Origin: Pholis gunnellus
Lineage: Eukaryota; Chordata; Actinopteri; Perciformes; Pholidae
Direction: 5' to 3'
NCBI GenBank assembly: GCA_910591455.2
Contig: OU342822.1
Span: 1,379,501-1,443,500, forward strand
DNA: 64,000 nucleotides
Positions 12,058 through 24,724 of the stretch are shown here, one piece after another. Numbering within the stretch: position 1 is the first letter of the stretch; each line of letters starts with the position of its first letter. A program made the translations under genes and the position numbers. The notes beneath the pieces are model-generated. The model searched no databases. It saw nothing but the letters and a program-made list of their open reading frames with translations, and had not been told where the DNA came from.

Positions 12058-13060
12058 ACTGGGAGAGAGGGGGTAGGGGGTCCAGAATCCTATTGATTTC
12101 ACTCTCGTGCTAAATCCAAATACTGCAGTGTTCTATATTTGCTAGTGTGTGCAGCTTCCTACAAAGGACATATCTATATACAATATCCACTTTAACACTG
12201 CAAGAGGCCAAGTGAGGGTGATCATCAGGAGCATGATGAAAATGCTTAATATAGATATATCCACCACGCTATATCTGGTGTAGACTATTTAGATCACATA
12301 CTCAAAATATTAAGATTTTCTTCGCTGATTGAACAAGCAAAAGGTATCACTGTACTGCTGCACTGTATGTGGACACTTTTAGTGGCACTAATAATAAGAC
12401 TTGGCTGGTCCTGTTTAGCATTGCTAATGTTAACTCACAAAGACGCAAGGCGCTTTGCCACAAACACACAAATCCAAGAATAAAATCTGCATTGGCCTTG
12501 AAAGTGGTGAAATAAAATAATAATATCAAGTGGTAACTAAACAGAAGGAGGCCAGCTAATTCAATTATTATTGTATGTTTGGCATAGACCAATTCAAAAC
12601 CTGACTTTGCCAAAAGCAAAAACCTGCATGCAAAAAAGGTCATTCATGCTGGAATAAATAGAGGAGGCACAGGGAACTTGTTTGCACAAGCTGACACATG
12701 ATAACCATCTTTTGTACTGGCTGGAAAAAGTGGGTCGGATGCACAACAGCAAATGTGTTCAGGACCAACAACAGACAGTAAGAGAGACAGAGGAGAAGGA
12801 CTCATGAAACATTGACCCACAGAGAAAAGTTATTCTCTCTTTGTAACAAATGGCATGTAGAGTGTGGTTACAGCATGTTATTAGTCCCAGAAGTGATGCA
12901 GCATATGTGTGTCTGAAAAGAAAACATTTCCAAAAAGGGATGTTTGGACACAAGCAGAATTTGGTTTCAAACAGAAAGATGAGGATCAGTTAAACTGAGA
13001 ATTTCCCAGTGATCAATCAGTTTTGTTGTTTCCACATACCTACGCAGTGCTGTTCAAACC
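12053..13060. other. Unassigned non-coding DNA
   Basis: AT-rich anonymous sequence; nothing recognisable. Confidence 0.4.
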
Positions 13061-13240
13061 ACTGCACTTCCTTGGGTCCTGTACAACACACCTGCCAAGT
13101 GTGAGGTCAATCGAATGAGTTGTTTCTGAAAATGACTAATAAATCTGTCCCGTAGATCTAAAGAGCTTTAATTTCTTTGGTCCTGAGCAACACTCCTGCC
13201 AAGAAGTCGATTGGATGATCGGATGTGGAAGGACAGACAT
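13061..13240 (+). repeat. Diverged pair of a teleost repeat unit
   Basis: Two successive units share the order CTTCCTTGGGTCCTG...CAACAC.CCTGCCAAG...TCGA/TTGGATGA: 13066-13120 and 13167-13222. The second is followed by GGACAGACATACAGAGAG, a tail type I associate with a common fish tandem-type repeat. Confidence 0.5.
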
Positions 13241-13424
13241 ACAGAGAGAGTCGCCCTCCATTTTAGTTAGATGCTAGCGCTCTTGGCTCCTGTGATGTTG
13301 GTCTGCCTGCCCCGTCACTCAGACAGAAATATCTAAAAAATGAATGTGCTGTAATTTGTAGATATCCCACACAATATATTCGTATGTAATGTATGTATAA
13401 ATGAACCAGGAACTATAAAGACAG

Positions 13425-13665
13425 CAAAAACCCACACAGGTCTTTCACCCAGGAGACTGCTGTTTGTGCCCCATGTAATACGAGAAGTTGATTTATTTAT
13501 CACTTAACTTCAGTACTGAAGTAACGTCACATCCATAGTTAGTTTATCCCAAACCACAATGTTTTCCTAAACCTAAGTAGGGGCATGCACAGGCACACTG
13601 ATCGCTTCAACGGAAGTAAAGACATGAATGCATGTTACAAGTGGAAATTGACACGTGTTGCTGGA
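13425..13665 (+). repeat. Modular dispersed repeat, copy 2
   Basis: Contains CCAGGAGACTGCTGTTTGTG (compare CAGGAGACCACTGTTCATG near 10081), ACTTCAGTACTGAAGTAACG (compare 10146-10170), TTTTCCTAAACCTAAGTAGG and GTTACAAGTGGAAATTGACA (compare 9947). The last module comes first in copy 1, so module order differs or the repeat is tandem in its full form. Confidence 0.65.
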
Positions 13666-15416
13666 CTCGTAGGAAACACAAGAAACCTTAAGAACCTTAA
13701 GTATCGTAAGATATCATACAAACCGCTGTTTGAGGATACGTTGATTGGATGGATGAATTGCTATTCAACTTTGTATAGACATTCATGGTCCCCATTCTCC
13801 TTGTAAATAAAATGATTCAAAGGACACACATTTACAACATGTATTGTGTCTGTGACGCCCCTCCCACTGTCTTGGAGGCTGTCTCCCAACCTTAGCAGGG
13901 GATCAGCTAATCAAGCTGTCCCATGTGCTCACTCTGTCTCCTTCGCCCAACAACTGACATCCAGCATGCATCACTTTCTTTTGGTTTGCAACACCTCCAG
14001 AGCACAGCAACCACATCCACGCACTGCTTCCATTGCTGACATTACTGATCTACACACTCCACTGTCTGTTTGAGTTAAGCTTACTTTAGATAAATCACTC
14101 TTGTTTCAGGCTTCACACGTGTTATTCCCCATCTCTCCCTCATTTCCTGTCATCTCTCTAGACTACAAAATAAAGGAATGAAATGGCCAAAGTTATTAAA
14201 AGAAATTGTAGGAGGAATAGCACAAGTATAGCTTCCAATAATTGTTTTTCCTCCCAAGTGGGTAAATGAGTGTTCATGAGAGGGATTGAGATAATGCAGG
14301 AAATTAGATAATGGATTGTAGAGACTGGCTATGGAAACGGCAGGAAACCTATAGCTTTAATGCAAGTGATAATGAATAATTAAAAGCAGGACCTTTTACC
14401 TGCAGGATGATATATTGGAATAAAAGACACAGGAGGACTAAAGATGGTTGCTTCACTGAAGTGTTTCCTGCACTGACCACATGTTGAACAAGAAAAGCCC
14501 ATCTCACTTGGGCTTTCTAAACTTTGAAACAATGCGTCTATCCATGCATGGGCCACTTTCCTTTTCTCTCAAGTCACCATGACAGTGAATGAGTGGTGGG
14601 GGCGACGGCGGCTGAAAGTTGTAATTAGTTTGTGATGCCTCGTCTGCTGAAGGGCAGTCATCTTTAATTTTATCAGCAGCCCTAATGGAGCATAAAATGA
14701 CACAAGGAAATACAAGATGCTGTGGTCAACAAGGGGACAGCTGCATCAGTCAGGCCCTTCATTCCTTTACATATGCTCCAGTTCAGACAGCCGACCCAAT
14801 GATGTGGATGCTCTCCATCTCCAGCTTTCTTTTCTACATTAAACATCAAAACATGCCTCATTTCAGTTTTATGGACTCTTAAACCGCTTCAACAACTTGA
14901 TGTGCCTTCTTCAGTAAGAACTGCTGAGATCTGGGATGTCCTATTCATGATGCTCCCTTTACTCCCCACCCTCTGTGTGCTTCTCTTTTATTTGAATAAC
15001 CCCAGGTTTCTGTTGTGAACTGGTGCTGTGGAACACTGAGCTTGACCCAGGCTTTGGTTTATTCATGAGGTTCAATAAGCGACGCCTTTGATGTCCATGA
15101 ATTATTTAAAGGCAACACTTTTTTGAATTCTGCTTCACTTTGGTAAATACGTCCCTGCGCTGCCCCACCAAGTCTTCATCGTTGTGGTGGTTAATTGGAA
15201 GATGACATCTGGACAGATAAATGGTGTCCACTGCTGAACTCTTACTGTATTTCATATTTCAATTCTACAATCTTGGCATTTTCTCAAATAGTCTTTTCTA
15301 AACTTTTGTCCTATTGTTTCATAATTGTAGGTGTCTCTTTTTACTTCCAAATGGTGGGCACAGTATTTCATCTTGGCACAAAACTCTTTTTTATCATCAC
15401 AGTTGGTTGATGCTGC
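13666..15416. other. Unassigned DNA; possible conserved non-coding stretch near 14560-14700
   Basis: No gene recognised. The stretch at 14560-14700 is non-repetitive, of balanced composition and contains TAATTAG, TTTAATTTTATC and CCTAATGG-type homeodomain-like words. That is a weak hint of a conserved enhancer; only alignment to other fishes could show it. Confidence 0.25.
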
Positions 15417-15490
15417 TATCCAAGCAGCTATAGGCCTACTAGTGAGTTATATGCTTGTATTTGCCACTCACTAGTATAGCTGCTTGGATA
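15417..15490. repeat. Imperfect inverted repeat (hairpin)
   Basis: A 16-bp perfect outer stem (TATCCAAGCAGCTATA at 15417-15432 with 15475-15490), a 6-base bulge (GGCCTA, 15433-15438) on the left arm, a 9-bp inner stem (CTAGTGAGT with ACTCACTAG) and an 18-base loop. Total length 74 nt. Size is similar to a microRNA precursor, but I recognise no known mature miRNA. It could equally be a small palindromic transposon end. Confidence 0.85.
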
Positions 15491-15501
15491 TATACTGAAT
15501 G

Positions 15502-15527
15502 TATATATATATATATATATATATATA
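15502..15527. repeat. (TA)n microsatellite
   Basis: 13 TA units starting 12 bases after the hairpin at 15417-15490. Confidence 0.95.
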
Positions 15528-17115
15528 AAACTCTCTCAGCCACACAGCTCTTCATTTCTATCTTGGGGACAAAGTCAGGGAAAACAAAAAGAAAGACATT
15601 CAGCTAACTATGAAGATGCTGTCTAAGTGTTGAAAGTGCTTCATCCACATAACCCCATTCAACAGATGATGTTGACTACCCTGCTTGATTTTAGCAGGCC
15701 TGAGGAGGAGGTATGTTTGAAAAGAAAAGGTTGTCGGGTGCAGGCAAACGTGTTAATAGCTGTTCTGAATGGCCACAAGATGTAAAAACTGGCCAGGATA
15801 ACATCAGTCAAAGTCATTCATGGTGTTGGAGAAGTTTATGGGAGAGGGTTTCTGAAGCTGTTCGGTAATCTGACAATCAGTTTGCAGAAGCACACTGACA
15901 CTTTAAAGCTTGATTCTGTTGCCTCTGACTCAATGATTTTTCACTGAGTTTCAGTATATCAGGTCACACAATACAGGTTTGATCATAGACTTATCTTTAT
16001 CTGATAACGTCACACATATAAAGAGATTATTTGATTGATGTGCTCAGTGCTGACAGCCTAATAAAAATGCCTTTGGTTGCAGTTTTGTTAGTCGTGGGTT
16101 CACGTTAAAGTTTGAATAACAATGAAAAGAAATACAGTTCATTGCTTCAAAAAAAGATGATATTGTGTTTGATACATGCTGTTTGCAGGAGAGGTACAGG
16201 TAAGAGTTCAGAATAATAACAATAAAACAATTTTGCACATCATCACTTTCATGTTTCTATATATTATTAACTGTGATGCTTCATCTTTTTCTCTACTTTT
16301 AGCAAGTTATCTTGGGATGGCAAGACTAAGTTTTACTACTATAATGAGAATAAAGCTGCATTGAATGAGAGTCTTTTTATGGGAATGTTTTGAAGGATCT
16401 CTTCATATTAGTTATAACATGCTTGTTTAGTGGTTATAGAATGTGAAGAAAAGGTGAACAAATAATGCATTTGCCATTTATTCTCATTGTTGTGTTCCAT
16501 ATCATCTACTGCATTAGGAAGGTGTAATATTATGTGCACAGTTGATAAGCCTGGTGATTAGTGATAGCTGAGACCCCTGCTGGTCTTCAATGTGGTCTTC
16601 AATGAGGTCTTCAATGAGCATCAACAGAGCTACCAACTTGTCTCTCATTTGATTTGTCCACTGAGTAGTAACAGTCACATCACATTGTAAAACCAGCGTT
16701 TCTGTCATGTACAGTTGAGCAGCAGCATTCCTCTTTGTGCTCCGGTAGGTCTCTCTCTCTGTCTCAGTTTCTCATTCACGTACCGGTGCAGTGAGCATGC
16801 ACGCACAAACTCCCTGTCTTTCCTCTGTCTTTGAATGGTGACATTATACGATAGCATCGCATAATGTGGTGCGAGGGCAGCGGAGAGAGCAGTGACTGGG
16901 ATCCTCACCCAGCCGTGCTCTGCTGTTTTACCCCATGTGGTGGCACACAGCGCAGGCAGGAGTGATATAATTAGAATGGAAATTACAGAAAGTTACAGGC
17001 GAGCTAAATCCCCCCTCGCATCGTGTGGCTAAAAATGTCCCGGGCAACGCCAGTGGATGTATCACCATAGCAACAGCCTTCTTCTGCACTCTATTTTCAG
17101 ACTGAAAAGGGAGAA
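15528..17115. other. Unassigned DNA; mixed composition
   Basis: No coding signal. From about 16730 to 17090 the sequence is more GC-rich and non-repetitive, ending with TCACCATAGCAAC (17070-17082), which resembles an RFX X-box. Possible regulatory stretch, unproven. Confidence 0.3.
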
Positions 17116-17223
17116 CCATCCAGAAAGAGAGAAAGAGAGAGAGAGAGAGAAAAGAGTGAGAGAGATAGAAAAGAGAGAGAGAGAGAGTGAGAGACAGAGA
17201 GAGAGACAGAGAGAGAGAGAGAA
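17116..17223. repeat. (GA)n-rich purine tract
   Basis: Roughly 108 bases almost wholly of A and G with GAGAGA cores. Arg/Glu-rich and Ser/Leu-rich frames across it are artefacts. Confidence 0.95.
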
Positions 17224-17920
17224 ATGCAAACATTGCCGTTTCTGTAGAAATTGATACATTATTCAAGTAAGGAAAACATCTCAGGGTGAGTGCTGGCGGA
17301 TGGGAGGTGGGCCGCGGCGTGTCAGGGCTTAACTGAACTGTCTTGAGGGGCATCAGTGTGACGGTCATACAAGGACAATGGGGTGCTGCGGGGTTGACTT
17401 ACACGTGTGAGCAGAGGTCAATGCTGAAATCTACACCTACAGCCGGAGATGTTAACATCAATGCAGCGGCGTCATGAGGCTTCTATTTGAATCAATCACA
17501 CATCATACGGTTAGAGGATGAGCTGCTGTGGAAAGTGAATCATCTTGTGGAGGAAATGGAGTACTTTGGGCATTAACAGGCTTCAATGAACGTCGGCGTT
17601 GAAGTTCAGCATTGTGTCAAGGGCACGGTGTCATTGCTCCAATGAGTCAAACATCTGTTTTATGTCTCCAAATAGTTCTGAATAATAAAAAAATAAAATC
17701 GTGCAAAAGAAGACCTGCTCCCAATGCACTTAGTCTCCATTTCTTAATTCTTCTCAGTTCAGTTCAAATTATTATAATTCATTCCGGCACAATGTGGTTT
17801 ATTGGCATGGCGATTGAGAAGGAAATGACAAAGCACCAAGACAAAAGATCCACAATTTCTCTCTTTCTCTCTCTCTGCTGGTCTAATCAGGTGTTAAATG
17901 AAAGCATTCTCTCCCTCTCT

Positions 17921-17928
<8 letters not shown>

Positions 17929-17988
<60 letters not shown>
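17929..17988. repeat. (CT)n followed by (CA)n
   Basis: About 16 CT units run directly into about 13 CA units; a run of nine C lies just before (17921-17929). Confidence 0.95.
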
Positions 17989-17992
<4 letters not shown>

Positions 17993-19697
17993 AACACTCT
18001 CTCTGTCCATCTTTCCGTCTCCTAATGTTTCTCTCACCCCCCAGGGGGTCTGATTGAGCCGGCTGGGAGGCATGGATCTTTCTCTATTGATCCGCCAGCT
18101 GAATCACTTATCCCTTTTCCAATGGCCTTCACCACCACACTCAGGTTTTAGCACTCTCTGCATGCACAGATTTCCTTACTAGTACAGCCAAGAGCCGTGC
18201 TTGGAAATAAATGCTTCACAAGTGGAAAGAATATAGTATTTAGATGCAAAAAAAACTTGCTGAGTGTAATGAAGTACAGTTTCTACAGAAGAAACATGTA
18301 AATCACACTGATTGAATGTGAAATACCTCAAGGAACAAAAAGCAGCGTCTAAGATGAACCCATTTTCCAGTAGCGATCAATAAGGTTGCTAAAGGAAACT
18401 GGGTCATTGTTATATATAGCAATACCACTGATGAAAACATCCTGGCCATGCTAATGGTCAATTAAGAGTTCAAAGCAGGAATATACAGCATGCAGAATTA
18501 GGTTGAAATCTATCTAGAGAAGTTCGTCCAGAAATACAGTATCTTAAATGCTGATGGACAGAAACATGTCAAAGGTCAACATCCATGAAGTAATGCACCT
18601 GATTAATGCAGCAGGAAGAATGTGTAATGATGGTGTGAACTCCGAAGAACCTGTTTTTCATCTCTGTGAAATGCAGAGCTGCAGTTCAGTTCTGTGGTGA
18701 CACTGTCCACGTTCAGCCAACCTGTTCATAGAGGCTCTCATCTCCAAACAAAGCCGTCCACAGCAACACAACAAAACTTGGGATCGGATAAAAAGCAAAG
18801 CCCGGACACATGTTAAGTTCCATTATGTAACTCAAAAAACATACAAAACGTTGAATACCTCAATAATAATCAGTAGAATAAGTACATTTTTGTCAAAGCC
18901 CGACATTTATCAGCACTAAACAGGTGCAGCCAGAATTCCACTACCCATATTCACATGGCTGTGAAACTATGCAGACAAAGCAAAGCTGGGACATATATTT
19001 ATATGGCACGCTATGGAGGCTACAGGAGATCATTTGAATGCAGCAGTGCCATACACAAACCTTTTATTATCACCATCCATCAACTTGTCATGCATCTCGT
19101 TTTTTCCTTCTGCTGAACTGGCCAGCTGAAGAAGAAAATGAAGAAACAAGAAACTGTCCTTACTGGTAGCCATTTGAGCTGAATAAATCAAACAATAATT
19201 TGGATCATTCATTCCTTAAATCAATACAGAGAGGAAAGGAAATCCCATCTGAGGGCTTCTGGGCTCAGCATTGCCGGCCTTGTGGGCCTCACTGGTTAGG
19301 TATATTCACACTGTGCTGGTGTACACCGCTGTAAACATGCTTTAAAGTGCTGTGGTTTTTGGAACGCTGAACTGTTTTCAACTTTCAGCTGCGGGGACCC
19401 TTAACACTAAAATAATGTCTCCCATACGGCTGGGAATAAACAAAAAACATGTTCTTACCATTGAGAACAACCAGGACAAGAGGCCAACACTGTACAGACA
19501 GGTCCCTTGTGGTCATGCAGTTTTCGGCAATGTCAACCAGATGCCTGTGGGCTGATACAGATGCTTTCATTCTCCAGCAGGATGGACTCACTAAAGCTGC
19601 CAGCCTCTGTCCGGGCAGAAAACAAGTCCCAGCATGCATCCTGATAATGTCTATCTGCCTGTTTCTGTCTCCCGCTCTGGTTCACTTTCTCTGACTG
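17989..19697. other. Unassigned non-coding DNA
   Basis: No repeat ends or coding signal recognised. Confidence 0.4.
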
Positions 19698-19752
19698 TCA
19701 CTCACTCTCTCTCTGTTTAACGCTAACTATCTCTCTTGAATTCACTCTCTCT

Positions 19753-19790
<38 letters not shown>

Positions 19791-19810
19791 AACTCTGCCT
19801 CTCTATCTCT
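19698..19810. repeat. CT-rich tract with (CT)n core
   Basis: Pyrimidine-rich, with the longest pure CT run at about 19760-19788. Confidence 0.9.
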
Positions 19811-21700
19811 TCCTGTCTCCTAAGTTTTCATTCTTTTGCTCCTTCTGCCTTTTTTTTTGTCTCCCTCGTGCTGGTATTTGACTTTACTTTCGTCATCAAA
19901 CATGACGTTTTGTCACTGGTGACACAGTACGCCCTGACCTCCAGTGCGCTCCGTCGCTTTGAACCTTCTCCGTTGTTATGTTGGGATGACTTGCACAGAC
20001 AGAGGACGCAGGCAGAGAGAGACAAAATGGTAGAATAATGATGAGTATTTAGCACGTGGTTGAAAGTCCGCAAGAAACAAGGGCGCCAGATCAAATGAGA
20101 CAGAAGCAAAGATGAAAAAGGTCAAAGAAAGGGGAAATTGAACGATTCCATCCCAAGATACTGAGCTTCTGTAACACCTCTCAGCTAGTCTATGCAGAGC
20201 ATATTACAATGACGCTGTATCATGTTAAGTTGTCATGGCAGCTTCCGGGCATGAACACAACAAGGTCATGAGAGTTATTCCTGGCTGCCAATGTTAGGAT
20301 AACTGTATGATAACACGTGACAAGAACACACACATAAACTCACATACATATCTGTGTAACTCCAGCTGTCAGTCAATTACAGATGTAGGTCAAATAAGCA
20401 GGCGGTTGGACTGCCTCAGATCAGTAACAGTAGACTGAGGTGCAGAGTCAATACGAGGGGAGCGAATGGGGACAGAGAGAAAGTGGGATGAAGGAAGCGA
20501 GTAAGCACAGAATAAGAGAGAGTGGGGAAAAAGAAAGAAAGAGTTGAGAGACAGGGAAAAAGAATCCAAATGAAAAAGTGGGAGTTAAAGCGAGAAGGCA
20601 GAATGAGGTTCCTGCTGGAAATGCCGTCGGCCTGCTCCGACACAAGGAACCTAAAGTGGCTGTGTCAAGAACAGTACGACCGCCTTGTTAATCACGATCA
20701 AGTATACGACATGTGCGTCTCAGGCAAAGAGGCCTGCGTTGCCTTCAGAAGAGAAAAGACGTTTTTTGTTCCCAGAACTGGACTGAAACCAGCAGTGAGA
20801 GAAAGAAAGAGGAATGGATGAAAACACAACCTGTTTTTGCCAAGTCGCCAGTGGCCTCAAACCAACATTTTTTTTGCAACATGATGGAGCCAACAGCGCT
20901 CTCAAACAATCAGAGCTTTTTGGTAGCTTTTTTTGTGACTAATTGTGTCTTCATGTGCTTCTCATCAATTTGTTTTTCCATTTCAAAGAAATTGTAGACA
21001 ATGTGTTCCAGTAAGACATTAACCTGATGGATGCAGTTGTTTTATGAAGATGACAAGATGACGAAGAAGATTATGGAGATGAGACTGCAATATGTAGATA
21101 TTAAACACACAGAAATCCATATTAATCCAAAGATCTTTAGTGAGAAATCCATTTTTCATCCAAAGATCTTGAGCATACAGTCAGCAGCTCTAAAATGTTG
21201 TGACAGAAAGCGAGGAAACCTGATTGTTTCGGATTATGATTCAGGATCATTTGAGCAACAGTAACGACAACAACTTCATGCCCAATCTACAGTTTAATGA
21301 CCCCATAAGAATGAAGAGATGAGCCTCCTGGAAAACTGTGCAGCTTTATCACAGTTCACATGGCCTGACATTAAGCTTCAGCAGCTTAAAATGAATACAA
21401 TTGGACAAGAAACACACAACTCAAATGTTTTTATTTAAATATTTGCTTTGATTAATCTGTTTTGGGGGACATTAGTAGTTTTAATTAGTATTATAAGCTG
21501 CTTACAGGCCATCATTCTTTCTCTAATATCTATTCTATATTGCTGTAAAATCATCGTCAAACAACTGTACTTATTCAAGTTTCTCAACAAATAAAAAAAC
21601 ATTTACATTTACAATGTATTTCATTTGAACACATTATGACAACGTTGTAATTTACCTTCGCCCAATACTCACTTTTTCCATTTGAAGCTTGAAAGCACCA
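19811..21700. other. Unassigned non-coding DNA
   Basis: Purine-rich patch at 20450-20600. Frames at 20522-20821 and 20713-20997 show no domain. Nothing else stands out. Confidence 0.4.
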
Positions 21701-21729
21701 TAACTTTCAATGCAACTTAAAATTCAATG

Positions 21730-22130
21730 CAACCACTGTTGACGTTAGCCGTTAGCTCCTTTATCAGCAACAGCAAGCCTCCAGGAAGAGCGCCGAGCTT
21801 TGAAGCCAATTTCCGTCATGTGATGCCAAGGGGCCCAAAAACACTTTTCTCCCTCGACTTACATTGTTAAAGAGACATCTGTAACTCAGTGGGTCATTTA
21901 TCTTTTTGGTAAATCAACTTGCCAGCACGAACACATGCATAGCCCTTATTTTAATCATTAGGCCCTAGAAATTGTAAAATGCACGAATAGTTTACTAATA
22001 TTTTCATCAGAATTCTAAATTCTGAAGTTGAACTCTTTTTGCTTCATGCGCCACTGAGCACATTTCTTAGGAATGTACAGGGCGCCACCTCAGTATATCC
22101 AGTTCTCTTTATACATCCATGGTTAAAAGC
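21730..22130 (+). repeat. High-copy teleost dispersed repeat
   Basis: The phrases AAGAGACATCTGTAACTCAG, CAACTTGCCAGCACGAACAC, TTCATGCGCCACTGAGCACA and GTACAGGGCGCCACCT, ending in TTTATACATCCATGG, are ones I remember in this order from a non-coding repeat of percomorph genomes. No protein is encoded. No second copy of comparable length was seen in the window. Confidence 0.5.
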
Positions 22131-23587
22131 AGGCCTGTGCTGTCACTACAATTACAATACATCGGAATTAATTCAATATAATGGGCCTATATGGCTGATA
22201 TATTTGTTCTAAATGTTGCATGCTGTTAGATTTGTTATTTAGTCAGACTAAATAACGATGTTTATTTCAGATTTGTTGTCCATAATATAGCATTATCAGG
22301 GATCAGCGAAGGCAAAGTGCCGATCTCCCGGTTGTATATTTTTACTGAATACTGGGCCAATGGAGATTTATTTTTCATTTGACTGATCGGACAACTACAT
22401 GAGGTATTCCACTTGCCTGAACACAAAGTTTATTTGACCCGGGCAAGTGAGCAAGCGTTAATGTCGAGCGCTGATTTATTATAATACTCTTGTAGGTTTT
22501 GATCAGAGGAGGGAAAAAGTCATAGGTCTTGGTAGGTATGTGGCTTTGTGTTTGCTAAAGAAGTCATTAGAGGAACATTTACGGTATCATTAAAGTGTAA
22601 CTTTACACCAACTGCATGATTTTGAAAAATGCACAAAAGTGGGCAAGAGGCTAAGAGATGAAGCTACACCCACTTATGTATGATGAAAGCCTTGACCTGG
22701 CCCCTTCTAACCCAACATCTTTGGCAGAGATGGTCTCATCTGACTTTAAAAACATGTATCTGCAACTTTACAATCATTTACCTAATGTGTTAAGAAATTA
22801 CTAATGATTATAGGAACTGACAAAAAAAAAGTAAGGCTTAAAATCGATTATTGTGGTGCAGCCGCTATTGTTGAGTTTGAAGTGGATGCATGTTGTTGAC
22901 ATGTAATCTAAAGTATCATCTGTTGTCGGTCAGTGGTCTGCACTGCCAAAATCACCTGTCCTCCCTGCTTGCACATCACAATGGACCCTATTTTACACCT
23001 CTCTTCTACTCTTTGGCACTGCGACTTTGGACTTTGACACTGAAGGGTGATCTCTGAACCCCCCCAGCCATCAGGCCCAGTAGGTGGGGTAGAGGGCAGT
23101 TCTATCCGTCTCCCGGCTCGAAGGTCCACTGCGAGCCAAGACATCTCCACAGGTTGAGAGGACATCCAGCCGACATGAGGAGCAACAACCTGAGGAAGGG
23201 CCTTCCTTTGCTTGGTTTCTAACATGCTACAACCAGGATTTATAACTTTGAATCCTGCACACTAGATCTCTCCATCGCGACACTGCCGGTTCCGCCTCTT
23301 CTCTGGCCTTGTGTTCCTGACCCGTCGACTATGGCCACCCTGTGCCGTCTAATGTGCCATTCAGCTCCAAAGATATCAGAGACAGCCGAACCAACTGCCA
23401 CAGAGTGAGAGATGAAAGAAGGCCATTCCAACAAACTACCATCACCTACAAGATCCATGCAGAGATGTCCACATAGGAACAGCTGCCACTTCATTCAGCT
23501 TAACCTCTCATCTGCCCGTCAGCACCGTCAGGTTTCCAGATTTCTCTGGGCCGAATAAATTTAGGTTAAGTTTAAGTTGATGTATGT
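22131..23587. other. Unassigned DNA; GC-richer block at 22900-23560
   Basis: The block 22900-23560 is richer in GC than its neighbours and holds two adjacent minus-strand frames (22908-23225 and 23240-23494) of 105 and 84 codons. Their translations match nothing I know. The block ends with an AATAAA-containing stretch (23555-23560) just before the L2 relic. A decayed retroelement segment is possible but not shown. Confidence 0.3.
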
Positions 23588-24660
23588 AAGGCAAGGCAAG
23601 GCAAGGCAATTTGTATAGCACATTTCAACAACAAGGTAATTCAAAGTGCTTCACATAAAAGCATCAAAACATAAGGCAAAAGAAAAAGAGATTTAAAAAC
23701 AATTAAGAACATTCATTGAAACATTAAAAACAGTCATTAAAACACTAAAAGGCAGTGTAAGAAATAAAATATAGTAGTAAAAGGCAGAAATGCAGGAAAT
23801 TGATTAATATCCTTGAATGTGGTTCAATTAAAGGCAGCAAACAGAAGACTTCAATCTGGATTTAAAGGAGCTGAGGGTCTCAGCAGACCTGCAGCTTTCT
23901 GGACTTTGTTCCAGATATGTGGAGCAGAAAAACTGAACGCTGCTTCTCCATGTTTAGTTCTGACTCTGGGAACAGGAAGTAGACCGGTCCCAGACGACCT
24001 AAGGGGTCGGGATGGTTCATAAGGTAGCAGCAGATCACAGATGTATTTTGGCCCTAAAACATTGAGTGCTTTATTGTTACGAAAAATTCACTCGAGCCGT
24101 TGTAACAATCACTAAACAGGACATTTGTTCTTGCAAGAAGGAGACAGAGTTGATTCACATACAGTATACGTGGATCAAGGCTGCTCAGAGGTCTGACTCT
24201 GAACCTCATATATTTATACCAAGTAAACATCAGTGTCACATGCAATCTACGTCACGAAAGGATAACACACACAAATTGCCTTCATACAGCATATTCTAAG
24301 TATCGGGACACTTTAACAATTGGTTCTAGTACAACGGTCACTTTTATCATCGGAAGACGCCATGAAGTATTGACGCCGTCTACAACTTTATTTACCGTTA
24401 CAAGCAGTGCCGAGTGTTCATTCGGATAGACTAAACAGCTGTCGCGCTTAATGTCAGAGGAAGTTCACACAACGAGGATCACATAAGGACACCAAGCTTT
24501 GTAAGCACTTATTATTCGTCATTTAGATTTTGACTCTAACATTTATAAAAAACCAACAGCAGGATTTTTAAGTCAATTCTTTGTTGGACAGGAAGCCAGT
24601 GCAAAGACCTCAGAACTGGAGTGATGTGATCCACTTTGTTGCCAGCACGTGCTATCACAG
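23588..24660 (-). pseudogene. L2-clade LINE 3' end (relic), split by a solo LTR
   Basis: Read on the minus strand, 24655-24560 encodes VDHITPVLRSLHWLPVQQRI and 24074-23850 encodes KALNVLGPKYICDLLLPYEP, then SRPLRSSGTGLLPVPRVRTK and HGEAAFSFSAPHIWNK. This is the conserved C-terminal region of L2-type (CR1-group) LINE ORF2 proteins. A frameshift follows and the frame is lost. The 3' UTR holds the usual fish phrase (on the plus strand AGCACATTTCAACAACAAGG) and ends in short GCCTT repeats (plus strand AAGGC x4 near 23588-23607), typical of LINE tails. The copy is 5'-truncated and interrupted at 24075-24541 by an LTR. It is dead. Confidence 0.85.
24075..24541. mobile_element. Solo LTR (467 bp) with 5-bp target duplication
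   Basis: Begins TGTTACGAAAAATTC and ends GACTCTAACA, so it has the TG...CA ends and short inverted termini (TGTTA/TAACA) of an LTR. It is flanked by exact TTTAT copies at 24070-24074 and 24542-24546. Removing it and one TTTAT rejoins the L2 sequence. A TATATTTATA box-like word lies near 24209-24218. A 5-bp duplication fits Ty3/gypsy or BEL/Pao elements and some retroviral groups; the class cannot be settled from the LTR alone. No internal gag or pol is present. Confidence 0.85.
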
Positions 24661-24724
24661 GAAAAGGGACACAACTAAGTATAGACAAGAATAACCATAT
24701 GCATAACACCTGACTTTTGAGAGT

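Noticed and set aside
17057..17368. Arg/Glu-rich and Ser/Leu-rich frames across the GA tract
   Set aside because: Low-complexity artefact of a purine repeat.
22908..23494. Two consecutive minus-strand frames in a GC-richer block
   Set aside because: No recognisable motif and no splice or start context; noted only as an unassigned block.
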